From Stutzerimonas stutzeri RCH2 (GTDB lineage: Bacteria > Pseudomonadota > Gammaproteobacteria > Pseudomonadales > Pseudomonadaceae), in the NCBI RefSeq assembly GCF_000327065.1, contig NC_019936.1, positions 4,244,001 through 4,308,000 on the forward strand: a stretch of DNA of 64,000 nucleotides, in the 5' to 3' direction. Positions 10,100 to 19,620 of the stretch are shown here, in pieces; within the stretch, counting starts at the first letter, position 1; each line of letters opens with the position of its first letter. A model generated the notes under the pieces. The model saw only the letters and a program-made list of their open reading frames with translations, was not told the origin of the DNA and ran no database searches. Made by a program: the position numbers and the translations under genes.

Positions 10100-11083
10100 G
10101 TGAACCAACCAATCGAACGCCTGCTGGTGCTCTACACCGGGGGCACCATCGGCATGCAACAGAGCGCCGCCGGCTTGATGCCGGCCTCCGGTTTCGAAGC
10201 CCGCCTGCGGGCGCAGCAAGCGCTGGAAACCGGGCCGCTGCCGAGCTGGACCTTCCGCGAACTGCAGCCACTGCTGGACAGCGCCAACATGCAACCGAGT
10301 CACTGGCTGCAGATGGCGACCGCCGTCCGCGAAGCCGTGGCGCAGAGCGACTGCGATGCGGTGCTGTTGCTGCACGGCACCGATACCCTGGCCTACAGCG
10401 CCGCTGCGTTGTCCTTCCTGCTGCTCGATCTTGAGATACCCGTTCTGCTTACCGGCGCCATGCTGCCGGCGGGAAGCCCGGGCAGCGATGCCTGGCCCAA
10501 CCTGTTCGGTGCCATGCGCGCATTGCAGGCGGGTCGCGTTGAGGGCGTGCGGCTGTTCTTCAACGGCGTCCTGCTGCACGGCGCGCGAGTCAGCAAACTG
10601 CGCAGCGATGCGTTCGATGCCTTTGCCGAAGCACCGCGCAAACGCTCGGCTACAGTGGTCGGCGAACGCCCGCCCATGCTGCTGCCGCAGCAGCCGGCCC
10701 AGGTCGTGGTATTGCCACTGTATCCCGGCGTCGGCGCCGCGCAGGTCCAGGCGCTGGTCGCCAGTGGAGCTCAGGCGCTGCTGCTGGAATGCTATGGCAG
10801 CGGTACCGGTCCGGCCGGCGACGCCCCGTTCATCGAAGCGCTGCGCCAGGCGCATCGACAGGGCGTGGTGCTGGCGGCGATCAGCCAGTGCCCGGGCGGC
10901 CATGTCGACTTTGGGGTATATGCCACCGGCAGCGGCCTGCGCGATGCCGGCCTGGTCTCCGGCGGTGGCATGACCCGCGAAGCGGCACTGGGCAAGCTGT
11001 TTGCGCTGCTCACGGCGGGGCTGAACCAGGCCCAGGTGGAACACTGGTTCTGCCGCGACCTCTGCGGCGAAATGGCCAACTGA
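10100..11083 (+). CDS. L-asparaginase
   Basis: 327 residues with a GTG start at 10100 preceded by GAGGTACGC. It hydrolyses asparagine to aspartate and ammonia. Both asparaginase signatures are present: the first Thr in LYTGGTIGM near the N-terminus and the second block LLHGTDTLAYSAAAL. There is no signal peptide, so it is the cytoplasmic (type I-like) form. The aspartate it makes would feed the aspartase encoded about 4 kb upstream. Confidence 0.9.
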   Translation: MNQPIERLLVLYTGGTIGMQQSAAGLMPASGFEARLRAQQALETGPLPSWTFRELQPLLDSANMQPSHWLQMATAVREAVAQSDCDAVLLLHGTDTLAYSAAALSFLLLDLEIPVLLTGAMLPAGSPGSDAWPNLFGAMRALQAGRVEGVRLFFNGVLLHGARVSKLRSDAFDAFAEAPRKRSATVVGERPPMLLPQQPAQVVVLPLYPGVGAAQVQALVASGAQALLLECYGSGTGPAGDAPFIEALRQAHRQGVVLAAISQCPGGHVDFGVYATGSGLRDAGLVSGGGMTREAALGKLFALLTAGLNQAQVEHWFCRDLCGEMAN

Positions 11084-11207
11084 AACCCTCCGCCGCGGCA
11101 GAATGCGCGCTGTCCCGCAGCGCGGGTTCTGCCAACTGGCGGCAGGCGCCTGGCACCGCTACCCTTGCATACGCCAACAATAAAAAAAGCGTCAAGGAGC
11201 CGATGCC

Positions 11208-12017
11208 ATGGCCAGATCCCGAACTGCCGGGGCGCTGTTCGCCCTGCTCATCAGCGCTGTATGCACCGCCCAGGCTGACCTGCCTGCCAACTACCAGATC
11301 ACCCTACAAACCGACAGCTTCCCGCCCTTCAACATGGGTCCCAACAGCAAGGGTTTCGCCCGCGGCGACGATGTGCAAGGCATCGATGCCGATACGGTGC
11401 GCGATATCTTTCGCCGCGCCGGCATCGCCTACAACCTGACCCTGCGCGGCCCGTGGAACCGGCTCTACGAGCAGACCCAGCAGCAGCCGGCCCACGGCCT
11501 GTTTTCGGTGGCGCGCACGCCGCAGAACGCCGGCCAGTTCAAGTGGGTCGGGCCCTTGGCCCACCACGCCAGCGTGCTGCTGGCACCGGCCGACAGTGGC
11601 TTGAAGTTCGACAGCCTGGCACAGGCGCAGGGCTACCAGATCGGCGGCCACGCCAACGGCAGTGTCAGCCTGTTCCTGAAAAGCCAGGGCATCCGCACCA
11701 GCAACAGCCTCAACGACGCCGAAAACCTGCGCAAACTGCTGACCGGGCGCATCGACCTGTGGGCGGTGGCCGATCCGGTGTGGCGCCATTACGCGCGGTT
11801 GCAGGGCGTCGATGAAAGCCAGCTGCGCATAGCGCTGAGCTATCGCAGCGAGCCGCTGTATCTGGCGCTGAGCCCTGATACACCGGACGAGGTCGTCAGT
11901 CGCCTGCAGCAGGCGCTCGACGAAGTGATCGCCGAAGGCTACGCCGGCTGCAGCAAGACACCGGATCTGTGTTACCTGATCCAGAACCGCAGCAAAACCC
12001 TCGCCGGCAGCCGCTGA
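11208..12017 (+). CDS. Periplasmic solute-binding protein (SBP_bac_3-like)
   Basis: 269 residues; AAGGAG sits 8 bp before ATG 11208. The first 24 residues are a Sec signal peptide ending near AQADLP. The remainder resembles type 2 periplasmic binding proteins of polar amino acid ABC systems (YQITLQTDSFPPFNM; VQGIDADTVRDIFRRAGI). No ABC permease or ATPase gene adjoins it, so it is either an orphan receptor or works with a transporter elsewhere. It converges with the carbonic anhydrase gene, 16 bp apart. Confidence 0.75.
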   Translation: MARSRTAGALFALLISAVCTAQADLPANYQITLQTDSFPPFNMGPNSKGFARGDDVQGIDADTVRDIFRRAGIAYNLTLRGPWNRLYEQTQQQPAHGLFSVARTPQNAGQFKWVGPLAHHASVLLAPADSGLKFDSLAQAQGYQIGGHANGSVSLFLKSQGIRTSNSLNDAENLRKLLTGRIDLWAVADPVWRHYARLQGVDESQLRIALSYRSEPLYLALSPDTPDEVVSRLQQALDEVIAEGYAGCSKTPDLCYLIQNRSKTLAGSR

Positions 12018-12033
12018 GGCCTGCGGCTGCGCC

Positions 12034-12732
12034 TCAGCTCTGCTGGTAGCGCGGCCGCGGCGTGGCCATTGGCAACGGACCGTCACCGATCACGCGCCAT
12101 TCGCCGCGCTCGGCATCGTAGGCACGGATGGCGCTGGTTTCGATGTCGTACAGCCAGCCGTGGATGAACAGCTGACCACTGGCCAGCCGCGCCGCTACTG
12201 ACGGATGGGTGCGCAGATGATCGAGCTGGGCCACCACGTTCTCCGCGGTGAGGATGCCGAGAGTGTTGTGGTCGGCGCAGCCACAGTTCTGCTCGACGAC
12301 GATCTTCGCCACCTCGGCATGGCGCAGCCAGGCCTTCACGGTCGGCATGCGCTTCAGCTCGGCGGGGTTGAGCACGGCCTTCATCGCGCCGCAATCGGAA
12401 TGGCCACAGACAATGATGTGCTGCACGCCGAGGGCCATCACGGCGAACTCGATGGCCGTCGAAACACCGCCGTTCATCTGCCCGTAGGGCGGCACCACAT
12501 TGCCGACATTGCGCGTGACGAACAGGTCGCCAGGCGAACTCTGGGTGATCAGCTCGGGGATGATCCGTGAATCGGCACAGGTAATGAACATGGCCCTGGG
12601 CGTCTGTTCGTGGGCGAGCTTCTTGAACAGCTCGCGCTGCTCGGGGTAGACCTCTTCACGAAACCGTCGGACTCCGGAAACGATCTGCTCCAGGGCCTCC
12701 TGAGCGGTTTCGCTCCTCCTGTCGTCACTCAT
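12034..12732 (-). CDS. Beta-class carbonic anhydrase
   Basis: 232 residues. It interconverts carbon dioxide and bicarbonate. The zinc and catalytic residues of beta-carbonic anhydrases are visible: Cys and Asp/Arg in TCADSRIIPEL, and His plus Cys in CGHSDCGAMKA. Length fits the family. It is cytoplasmic (no signal). It lies on the same strand as an SbtA/SbtB-like bicarbonate uptake pair and pyruvate carboxylase, which suggests a role in supplying bicarbonate for carboxylation. Confidence 0.93.
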   Translation of the reverse strand: MSDDRRSETAQEALEQIVSGVRRFREEVYPEQRELFKKLAHEQTPRAMFITCADSRIIPELITQSSPGDLFVTRNVGNVVPPYGQMNGGVSTAIEFAVMALGVQHIIVCGHSDCGAMKAVLNPAELKRMPTVKAWLRHAEVAKIVVEQNCGCADHNTLGILTAENVVAQLDHLRTHPSVAARLASGQLFIHGWLYDIETSAIRAYDAERGEWRVIGDGPLPMATPRPRYQQS

Positions 12733-12771
12733 TGCTCGGTTCTCTCCATAGGGTTAACGGGTTGCGGCGCA

Positions 12772-13680
12772 TCAGAACACCGACCAGCCGATGCGCTGCG
12801 AAAGCGCCTCGAGCGCGGCCATGCCGATCAGCGAATTGCCGGCAGCGTTCAGCTCCGGCGACCACACACAAACGGTGAAGCGCCCCGGCACCACCGCAAC
12901 GATGCCGCCACCAACGCCGCTCTTGCCGGGCAGGCCGACGCGGTAGGCAAAGTTGCCGGCCTCGTCGTACAGACCGCTGGTGGCCATGATGGCGTTGACC
13001 TGCTTGGCCTGACGCGGCGCCAGGATCACCTCACCGCTCTGCGGGCAGCTGCCCTCGCGGGCGAGGAAGGCGAAGGCCCGGGCCAGGTCGATGCAGTTCA
13101 TGCGCAGCGCACAATGATGAAAGTAGCTGCGCAGCACCGCCTCCACGTCGTTGTGGAAATTGCCGAAGGCCTGCATCAGGTAAGCCATGGCGGCGTTGCG
13201 TGCACGGTGCTGGTATTCGGACTCGGCAACGCGTGTGTCCGAGACGATCTGCCGGTTGCCGGACAGATGCCGGACGAAATCGCGCATCGACAGTTCAGGG
13301 GTGGCGAAGCGCGACTGATTGACGTCGCAGATCACCAGCGCACCGGCGTTGATGAACGGATTGCGCGGCCGGCCGCGTTCGAACTCAAGCTGCACCAGCG
13401 AATTGAACGGCTGGCCGGACGGCTCGTGGCCGAGGCGTTCCCACAGTGATTCACCGCGGTGTCCGATGGCCTGCACCAGGCTGAAGACCTTGGAGATGCT
13501 CTGGATCGAAAACGGCGTTTGCGCGTCGCCGGCCTCGAACACTTCGCCATCGGCACTGCACACGGCGATACCGAGCTGCTCGGCCGGGACGTCCGCCAGC
13601 GCCGGGATGTAACTGGCCACGCGCCCCTGCCCGAGCAGCGGGCGCACCTCGTCGAGAATCTCCTGCAGCAGGGCTTGCAT
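12772..13680 (-). CDS. glsB: Glutaminase
   Basis: 302 residues from ATG 13680, with GGAG upstream; longer in-frame starts add a low-complexity, unfamily-like leader. It deaminates glutamine to glutamate. Serine-dependent beta-lactamase-fold glutaminase motifs are present: [13 protein letters not shown] (Ser-x-x-Lys), [24 protein letters not shown] and [12 protein letters not shown]. It is cytoplasmic and follows the SbtB-like gene by 64 bp on the same strand. Confidence 0.93.
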   Translation of the reverse strand: MQALLQEILDEVRPLLGQGRVASYIPALADVPAEQLGIAVCSADGEVFEAGDAQTPFSIQSISKVFSLVQAIGHRGESLWERLGHEPSGQPFNSLVQLEFERGRPRNPFINAGALVICDVNQSRFATPELSMRDFVRHLSGNRQIVSDTRVAESEYQHRARNAAMAYLMQAFGNFHNDVEAVLRSYFHHCALRMNCIDLARAFAFLAREGSCPQSGEVILAPRQAKQVNAIMATSGLYDEAGNFAYRVGLPGKSGVGGGIVAVVPGRFTVCVWSPELNAAGNSLIGMAALEALSQRIGWSVF

Positions 13681-13744
13681 CGGCAGCTCCATCGGTCCTG
13701 GGTCGAAGGTGGACGTCCGCCGGTCGAGGGGCATCACAGACGAT

Positions 13745-14047
13745 TCAGAACTTCTCGGGGCGCAAAACGGCAACCTCGGCGAGGTAGCAGACCATGGCGA
13801 AATGTTCGTAGTAGCGGGCCTGCAGGTGCTCGGCAATGCGCTCGGCGATCTCGCGGCTGCAGATCACCTCCACGCGGATATTGCCGTCGGTGTCCCAGCC
13901 TGCACTGCGCACGCCGCGGCTGCCGCTACCGCGGGCATCCGACAGCGTCCAGCCGGGCGCGCCAAGGGTTTTCAGGTCGGCGACCAGTTTGTGTTCCAGC
14001 GCGGCTTCGCAGATCACGGTCAGCAGCGTTCGATTGTGCGCGTTCAT
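13745..14047 (-). CDS. PII-like signalling protein, SbtB type
   Basis: 100 residues. PII-like fold with a T-loop region reading [12 protein letters not shown] and the C-terminal [13 protein letters not shown] typical of SbtB-like proteins. It starts one base after the stop of the SbtA-like permease gene, so the two are translationally coupled. In cyanobacteria SbtB binds adenine nucleotides and gates the SbtA bicarbonate transporter; the same pairing is inferred here from gene order. Confidence 0.8.
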   Translation of the reverse strand: MNAHNRTLLTVICEAALEHKLVADLKTLGAPGWTLSDARGSGSRGVRSAGWDTDGNIRVEVICSREIAERIAEHLQARYYEHFAMVCYLAEVAVLRPEKF

Positions 14048-14048
14048 C

Positions 14049-14990
14049 TCAGAACCCCCAGGCGATCAGCCGCTCGGCCAGGGCCAGGTAGAGCGGTATG
14101 CCGATCAGGATGTTGAACGGAAAGGTGATGCCCAGCGAAGCAGTCAGCGACAGAGACGGATTGGCCTCCGGCACCGCCAGACGCATCGCCGCCGGCACCG
14201 CGATGTAGGACGCACTCGCCGCCAGGGTGGCGAGCATCGCCGTACCGCCGAGCGACAGGCCCATGAAGCGCGCCAGCATGGCACCGATCAGCGCGCCGAT
14301 CAGCGGCATGATCAGGGCGAAAGCGGCGAGCTTGATGCCGTAACGCTTGAGCGAACCCAGCTGGCCAGAAGCGATCAGGCCCATCTCCAGCAGGAAGAAC
14401 GCCAGCACCGGTTTGAACATGCTGGTGTACAGGGGTTCGAGCGGCTTGATCGCCTCCTTGCCGGCAATCGCGCCGATCAGCAGGCCGCCAAGCAGCAGCA
14501 TGATGCTCTTGCCAAGGAAGATTTCGCGGCCCAGCTCCTTCCAGTCGGTTTCGCGCGAGACGCCCTTGGCCAGCAGGATGCCGACCAGGATCGCCGGGAT
14601 TTCGAGGATCGCCACGAACAGCGGCATATAGCTCTCGAAGAAGATCTCCCGCGCAGCCAGATAGGCCACCACCACCGCGAAGGTACCGGCACTCACCGAA
14701 CCATAGTGCGCCGCTACCGCCGCTGCGTTGACCCGGTCGAAGCGCAGGCCGCGCAGCAGGACGAAGGCCAGGATCGGCAACAGCACACCGAGCGCCAGCA
14801 CCAGCAGCGACTGGCCGAGCAACGCGGCACTGGCCTGCTCGGCCAGTTCCACCCCGCCGTGCAGACCGATGGCCAGCAAGAGCACGATAGACAGCGTCTC
14901 GTAGAGCGCCGGGGGCAATTTCAACTCGCTCTTCACCAGCCCGGCGAACAGGCCGAAGACGAAGAACAGCACTACCGGGTCGATACCCAT
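14049..14990 (-). CDS. Sodium-dependent bicarbonate transporter, SbtA-like
   Basis: 313 residues, about ten hydrophobic segments. It resembles the SbtA (sodium-dependent bicarbonate transport) family: short N-terminus MGIDPVVLFFVFGLFAGLVKS, the HGGVELAEQ region and AAHYGSVSAGTF. It would import bicarbonate with sodium at the inner membrane. It is the first gene of a minus-strand set with its PII-like partner and probably glutaminase. The pyruvate carboxylase genes lie upstream on the same strand but are separated by a terminator. Confidence 0.82.
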   Translation of the reverse strand: MGIDPVVLFFVFGLFAGLVKSELKLPPALYETLSIVLLLAIGLHGGVELAEQASAALLGQSLLVLALGVLLPILAFVLLRGLRFDRVNAAAVAAHYGSVSAGTFAVVVAYLAAREIFFESYMPLFVAILEIPAILVGILLAKGVSRETDWKELGREIFLGKSIMLLLGGLLIGAIAGKEAIKPLEPLYTSMFKPVLAFFLLEMGLIASGQLGSLKRYGIKLAAFALIMPLIGALIGAMLARFMGLSLGGTAMLATLAASASYIAVPAAMRLAVPEANPSLSLTASLGITFPFNILIGIPLYLALAERLIAWGF

Positions 14991-15043
14991 CTACATTCTC
15001 CACAGCTCGGAAATTGAACCGCTCCCTGGTAGACATTGGCTCG

Positions 15044-15067
15044 AAAAAAAGGAGCCACCCGGGCTCC
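15044..15067 (-). terminator. Rho-independent terminator downstream of pycB
   Basis: On the minus strand GGAGCC, a 5-nt loop and GGCTCC are followed by seven T residues (plus-strand A run at 15044-15050). It lies 120 bp beyond the pycB stop and just before the SbtA gene, so the two transcription units look separate. Confidence 0.8.
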
Positions 15068-15186
15068 CAAAGGGGACCTGCTGCCAGCGCCGATCAGCTC
15101 GTCGCGCCGTGCGGCTCGCACGGCACGGCTCGATAGCCCGGATCAGCCCTGACCTGGCGCGATCGCAACGCCAGGCAACCCTTCAT

Positions 15187-16995
15187 TCAGGCCTCGATCT
15201 CTATCAAGACTTCTCCCGGGTTCACCCGGTCACCTTTGGCGACGTGAATCGCCTTCACCGTGCCGGCGATCGGTGCCTGGATCTCGGTTTCCATCTTCAT
15301 CGCCTCGCTGACCAGCACCGTCTGCCCGGCCTTCACCTGATCGCCAACGGCGACCAGCACATCGACCACGTTGCCGGGCATGGTGGTGCTCACATCACCG
15401 GGCGCACTGGCCTGTTTGCGCTGACTGCCGCCGCCACCGACGAAGGCGTTGAGTGGCTCGAAGACCACCTCTTCCGGCATACCGTCGATGGACAGGTAGA
15501 AGTGTCGCTTGCCCTCGGCCTTGACGCCGACACCGGTGATGTCGACCCGATAGGTCTCACCATGGACATCGATGACGAACTCGGTGGGCACACCACCCTG
15601 AGCCGGCGCCGCGGCGGTGCCGGGAATCGGCAACAGCACCTCGGGCTGCAGCGTACCGGCTTCACGCTCCTCGAGGAATTTGCGCCCGATGTCCGGGAAC
15701 ATCGCGTAGGTCAGTACGTCCTCTTCATTCTTGGCCAGCGCGCCAACCTCGTTGCGCAGCTTGTCCAGCTCGGGCGCGATCAGATCAGCCGGACGGCATT
15801 CGATCACTTCCTCACTGCCGATGGCCTGGAAGCGCAGGTGCTCGCTGACCGCGGCCGGCGCCTTGCCGTAACGGCCCTGCAGGTAGTACTTCACCTCGGT
15901 GGTGATGGTCTTGTAGCGCTCGCCGGCGAGCACGTTGAAGAACGCCTGGGTGCCGACGATCTGCGAAGTCGGCGTGACCAGCGGCGGGTAGCCGAGGTCC
16001 TTGCGCACCTTGGGAATCTCCGCCAGCACTTCGTCCATGCGGTGCAGCGCGCCTTGTTCCTTGAGCTGGTTGGCGAGGTTGGAAATCATCCCGCCCGGCA
16101 CCTGGTTGACCTGCACGCGAGTGTCGACGCCGGTGAATTCGCTTTCGAACTGGTGGTACTTCTTGCGCACGGCATAGAAGTACAGGCCGATCTCCTGCAG
16201 CAACTCAAGGTCCAGGCCCGTGTCGTAGGGCGTACCGCGCAGCGCGGCGACCATCGACTCGGTGCCAGGATGGCTGGTGCCCCAGGCCATGGAGGAAATG
16301 GCGGTGTCGATATGGTCGGCGCCGCTCTCGATGGCCTTGAGCTGACACATGCTGGCGACACCGGCGGTGTCGTGGGAATGAATGAACACCGGCAGGTCGA
16401 TCTCGGCCTTCAGTGCACGGACCAGATCGCCGGTGGCGAACGGGGTCAGCAGGCCGGCCATGTCCTTGATCGCGATGGAGTCGACGCCCATGTCGCGCAT
16501 GGCCCGCGCCTGCTCGACGAACAGCTCGACGGTGTGCACCGGGCTGGTGGTGTAGGCAATGGTGCCCTGGGCGTGCTTGCCGCTTTTCTTCACCGCACGG
16601 ATCGCAGTTTCCAGGTTACGCACATCGTTCATCGCATCGAAGATGCGGAACACGTCGATGCCATTCGCCGCCGCCTTGGCGACGAAGGCTTCAACCACAT
16701 CATCGCTGTAGTGACGGTAGCCGAGCAGGTTCTGTCCGCGCAGCAGCATCTGCAGGCGGGTATTGGGCAGTGCGGCCTTGAGCTGGCGCAGACGCTCCCA
16801 GGGATCTTCCTTGAGAAAGCGCACACAGGCGTCGAAGGTGGCGCCGCCCCAGACTTCCAGCGACCAGTAGCCGACGCGGTCGAGCTTGTCGCAGATCGGC
16901 AGCATGTCTTCGGTACGCATGCGGGTGGCCAGCAGGGACTGGTGGGCGTCACGCAGGATGGTGTCGGTAACGGTGATTTTCTTCTGGGCAGTCAT
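15187..16995 (-). CDS. pycB: Pyruvate carboxylase subunit B (carboxyltransferase + biotin carrier)
   Basis: 602 residues. N-terminal carboxyltransferase TIM barrel (ITVTDTILRDAHQSLLATRM; metal/substrate region FIHSHDTAGVASM), a conserved central region, and a C-terminal biotinyl domain with the biotin lysine in SEAMKMETEI. It transfers carboxyl from biotin to pyruvate, making oxaloacetate. The related oxaloacetate decarboxylase alpha subunit has the same layout, but there is no oadB/oadG membrane subunit nearby and a biotin carboxylase subunit is directly upstream, so anaplerotic pyruvate carboxylase is favoured. Confidence 0.93.
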   Translation of the reverse strand: MTAQKKITVTDTILRDAHQSLLATRMRTEDMLPICDKLDRVGYWSLEVWGGATFDACVRFLKEDPWERLRQLKAALPNTRLQMLLRGQNLLGYRHYSDDVVEAFVAKAAANGIDVFRIFDAMNDVRNLETAIRAVKKSGKHAQGTIAYTTSPVHTVELFVEQARAMRDMGVDSIAIKDMAGLLTPFATGDLVRALKAEIDLPVFIHSHDTAGVASMCQLKAIESGADHIDTAISSMAWGTSHPGTESMVAALRGTPYDTGLDLELLQEIGLYFYAVRKKYHQFESEFTGVDTRVQVNQVPGGMISNLANQLKEQGALHRMDEVLAEIPKVRKDLGYPPLVTPTSQIVGTQAFFNVLAGERYKTITTEVKYYLQGRYGKAPAAVSEHLRFQAIGSEEVIECRPADLIAPELDKLRNEVGALAKNEEDVLTYAMFPDIGRKFLEEREAGTLQPEVLLPIPGTAAAPAQGGVPTEFVIDVHGETYRVDITGVGVKAEGKRHFYLSIDGMPEEVVFEPLNAFVGGGGSQRKQASAPGDVSTTMPGNVVDVLVAVGDQVKAGQTVLVSEAMKMETEIQAPIAGTVKAIHVAKGDRVNPGEVLIEIEA

Positions 16996-17005
16996 GGTGC
17001 GTTCC

Positions 17006-18421
17006 TCACAGGCCTGCGTGGGCAGCGATGGCGGCGGCGATGGCCAGGGCCAGTTCGCCCGGCTTGCGTTTGATCGAGTAGTTCAGCAGTTCCGGATGGT
17101 TGTCGACGAAGCTGGTGTTGAACTGGCCGCTGCGGAAATCCGGGTTGGCGAGAATCTGCTGGTAGTAGGTGGCGGTGGTCTTCACGCCCTGCACGCGCAT
17201 GTCGTCCAGCGCGCGTGAGCCGCGGGCCAGCGCCTCCTCCCAGGTCAGCGCCCAGACCACCAGCTTCAGGCACATCGAGTCGTAGTACGGCGGAATGGTG
17301 TAGCCGGTGTAGATCGCCGTGTCGGTGCGCACGCCGGGGCCGCCGGGGGCGTAGTAGCGGGTGATCTTGCCGAAGCAGGGCAGGAAGTTGTTGCGCGGGT
17401 CCTCGGCATTGATGCGGAACTGCAGGGAGAAGCCGCGATGCTGGATGTCTTCCTGCTTGACCGACAGCGGCTGGCCGGAAGCGATGCGGATCTGCTCGCG
17501 GACGATGTCGATGCCGGTGATTTCCTCGGTGATGGTGTGCTCCACCTGCACCCGGGTGTTCATCTCCATGAAGTACACCTCGCCATCGGCGAGCAGGAAC
17601 TCCACGGTGCCGGCGTTCTCGTAGCCGACCGCCTTGGCCGCGCGCACCGCCAGATCGCCGATGTAGGCGCGCTGTTCGGGGGTCAGCTGCGGGCTGGGAG
17701 CGATCTCGATGAGCTTCTGGTTGCGCCGCTGGATCGAGCAGTCGCGCTCGAACAGGTGCACGGTGTTGCCGAACGAGTCGGCGAGAATCTGCGCCTCGAT
17801 ATGCTTGGGCTCGACGATGCACTTCTCGAGGAACACTTCCGCGCTGCCGAAGGCCTTGGTCGCCTCGGAAATGACTCGCGGGTAGGCCGATTCCAGCTCC
17901 GCTTGAGAGTTGCAGCGGCGAATACCACGACCGCCGCCGCCCGAGGTGGCCTTGAGCATCACCGGATAGCCGATGCGCTCGGCTTCGCGCAACGCCTCGG
18001 CGAGGTCCCTGACGTTGCCTTCGGTGCCCGGCGTGACCGGCACGCCGGCCTTGATCATGCTGCGCCGCGCCTCGGTCTTGTCGCCCATGCGGCGGATGAC
18101 TTCTGCCGAAGGACCGACGAACTTGATTCCACGTTCGGCGCAGATATCTGCAAGTTCGGCGTTTTCGGAGAGGAAACCGTAGCCCGGATGCAGTGCATCA
18201 CAGCCGGTTTCCACCGCTAGGTTCACCAGCTTGCGCGGGTTCAGGTAACCGGCCAGCGGGTCCTCGCCGATGAAATGTGCCTCATCGGCACGTTTGACAT
18301 GCAGGGCATGGCGGTCGGCTTCGGAAAATACCGCCACCGAGCGGACACCCATTTCGGCACAGGCGCGAACGATGCGCACCGCGATTTCCCCGCGGTTGGC
18401 GATCAGCAGCTTCTTGATCAC
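17006..18421 (-). CDS. pycA: Pyruvate carboxylase subunit A (biotin carboxylase)
   Basis: 471 residues from GTG 18421 with GAGGGA upstream, giving the family start IKKLLIANRGEIAVRIVRA. ATP-grasp biotin carboxylase: ATP-binding glycine loop SGGGGRGIRRC, and EMNTRVQVEHTITEEITG around the active site. It uses ATP and bicarbonate to carboxylate the biotin on PycB. It ends 10 bp before pycB, so the two form an operon. A LysR gene is divergent, with a palindrome between them. Confidence 0.93.
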   Translation of the reverse strand: MIKKLLIANRGEIAVRIVRACAEMGVRSVAVFSEADRHALHVKRADEAHFIGEDPLAGYLNPRKLVNLAVETGCDALHPGYGFLSENAELADICAERGIKFVGPSAEVIRRMGDKTEARRSMIKAGVPVTPGTEGNVRDLAEALREAERIGYPVMLKATSGGGGRGIRRCNSQAELESAYPRVISEATKAFGSAEVFLEKCIVEPKHIEAQILADSFGNTVHLFERDCSIQRRNQKLIEIAPSPQLTPEQRAYIGDLAVRAAKAVGYENAGTVEFLLADGEVYFMEMNTRVQVEHTITEEITGIDIVREQIRIASGQPLSVKQEDIQHRGFSLQFRINAEDPRNNFLPCFGKITRYYAPGGPGVRTDTAIYTGYTIPPYYDSMCLKLVVWALTWEEALARGSRALDDMRVQGVKTTATYYQQILANPDFRSGQFNTSFVDNHPELLNYSIKRKPGELALAIAAAIAAHAGL

Positions 18422-18549
18422 GCTGTCTTCCCTCGGATCGTTGAGCAGGCGACCCGCGTGCGGGTCATGATCACTCGCATTTGCAACGAGCCGCTTCACC
18501 CTACGCCCCAGGGGGTGATTACTGAAAATGAATAATTGTTTGCCTGATA

Positions 18550-18565
18550 ATAAGTAATTACTTAT
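18550..18565. promoter_or_regulatory. 16-bp perfect palindrome in the pycA-LysR intergenic region
   Basis: ATAAGTAA-TTACTTAT lies in an AT-rich stretch between divergent pycA and the LysR gene. It is a likely regulator site; which protein binds is not shown by the sequence. Confidence 0.45.
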
Positions 18566-18660
18566 ACATAGCGACACACAAGCCTTTACCTGGCCGAGCG
18601 GTCAACACTCCCGCAGCGACCGGGCGCCGTTTGGAAATTCAATAAAACGCAGAGAGCGTG

Positions 18661-19620
18661 ATGCGAAAATCACTGATGCGCATGACATTGCGCCAGCTTC
18701 AGGTATTCCGCGCCGTCTGTGAGACGCTCTCCTACAGTCGCGCCGCCGAAGAAATGGCACTGACCCAGCCGGCCGTCAGCCTGCAGATCAGACAGCTGGA
18801 AGAACTGGTTGGGCAACCGCTGTTCGAGTACGTCGGCAAGAAGCTCTACCTCACCGATGCCGCCGACGCGCTGCAGCGGGCCAGCACCGATATCTTCGGC
18901 CGGCTGGACAGCCTCGACATGCAGCTGTCGGATCTGCAGGGTTCGTTGCAGGGCCAGCTCAACCTCGCCGTGGAGTCCAGCGCCAAGTACGTCACGCCGC
19001 ATCTGTTCGCCGCCTTCAAGCGCCTGCACCCGGAGGTAAGCCTGCAACTGGTGGTGGTGAACCATGCTCAGGCGGTCAAGCGCCTGTCGGTCAGCCGTGA
19101 CGACCTGCTGATCATGTCCCAGGTGCCCACCGACATGGATCTGGAGTTCATGCCCTTTCTGAACAACCCGATCATCGCCGTGGCGCCACCCGGACATCCG
19201 CTGTGCCACGCCGCCACGCTTTCCCTGCAGGACCTCACCGGCTATCCGCTGCTGGTGCGCGAGCCTGGCTCAGGCACACGGCGGGCCGGCGAAGACTATC
19301 TGCGCCAGAAGCGCGCGCATTTCGCCCAGACCATCCAGGTCGCGTCGCTGGACGCGCTGCGTGAGTGCGTGGTGGCAGGCCTTGGCCTAGCACTGTTGCC
19401 GCGGCACGCCGTGCACCTCGAACTGGCCAGCGGGCTGTTGCGCGAGCTGCCGGTGGCGGAGCTGCCGCTGTATCGCAGCTGGTGCGTGGTGCATCCGCGC
19501 AGCAAACGCCTGAGCCCGGTAGCTCAGGCGTTCTTCACCTTCCTCCGTGAAGAGCGCGCGCAGATCAGTGTGCTGGCGGAGCGCTTCGCCGGCTCGCCGA
19601 CGACTGCCGCAACGAGCTGA
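18661..19620 (+). CDS. LysR-family regulator divergent from pycA
   Basis: 319 residues from ATG 18661; GTG 18658 and ATG 18682 are alternative starts. N-terminal HTH (LRQLQVFRAVCETLSYSRAAEEMALTQPAVSLQIRQLEELVG) with a LysR effector domain. Its head-to-head position with pycA, like PycR in other pseudomonads, suggests it controls pyruvate carboxylase. The 3' end overlaps, tail to tail, the end of the small minus-strand gene ending at 19565. Confidence 0.82.
   Translation: MRKSLMRMTLRQLQVFRAVCETLSYSRAAEEMALTQPAVSLQIRQLEELVGQPLFEYVGKKLYLTDAADALQRASTDIFGRLDSLDMQLSDLQGSLQGQLNLAVESSAKYVTPHLFAAFKRLHPEVSLQLVVVNHAQAVKRLSVSRDDLLIMSQVPTDMDLEFMPFLNNPIIAVAPPGHPLCHAATLSLQDLTGYPLLVREPGSGTRRAGEDYLRQKRAHFAQTIQVASLDALRECVVAGLGLALLPRHAVHLELASGLLRELPVAELPLYRSWCVVHPRSKRLSPVAQAFFTFLREERAQISVLAERFAGSPTTAATS

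Noticed and set aside
15187..16995. Oxaloacetate decarboxylase (sodium pump) alpha subunit
   Set aside because: Domain order is the same, but the membrane subunits are absent and a biotin carboxylase subunit is in the same operon, so pyruvate carboxylase subunit B fits better.
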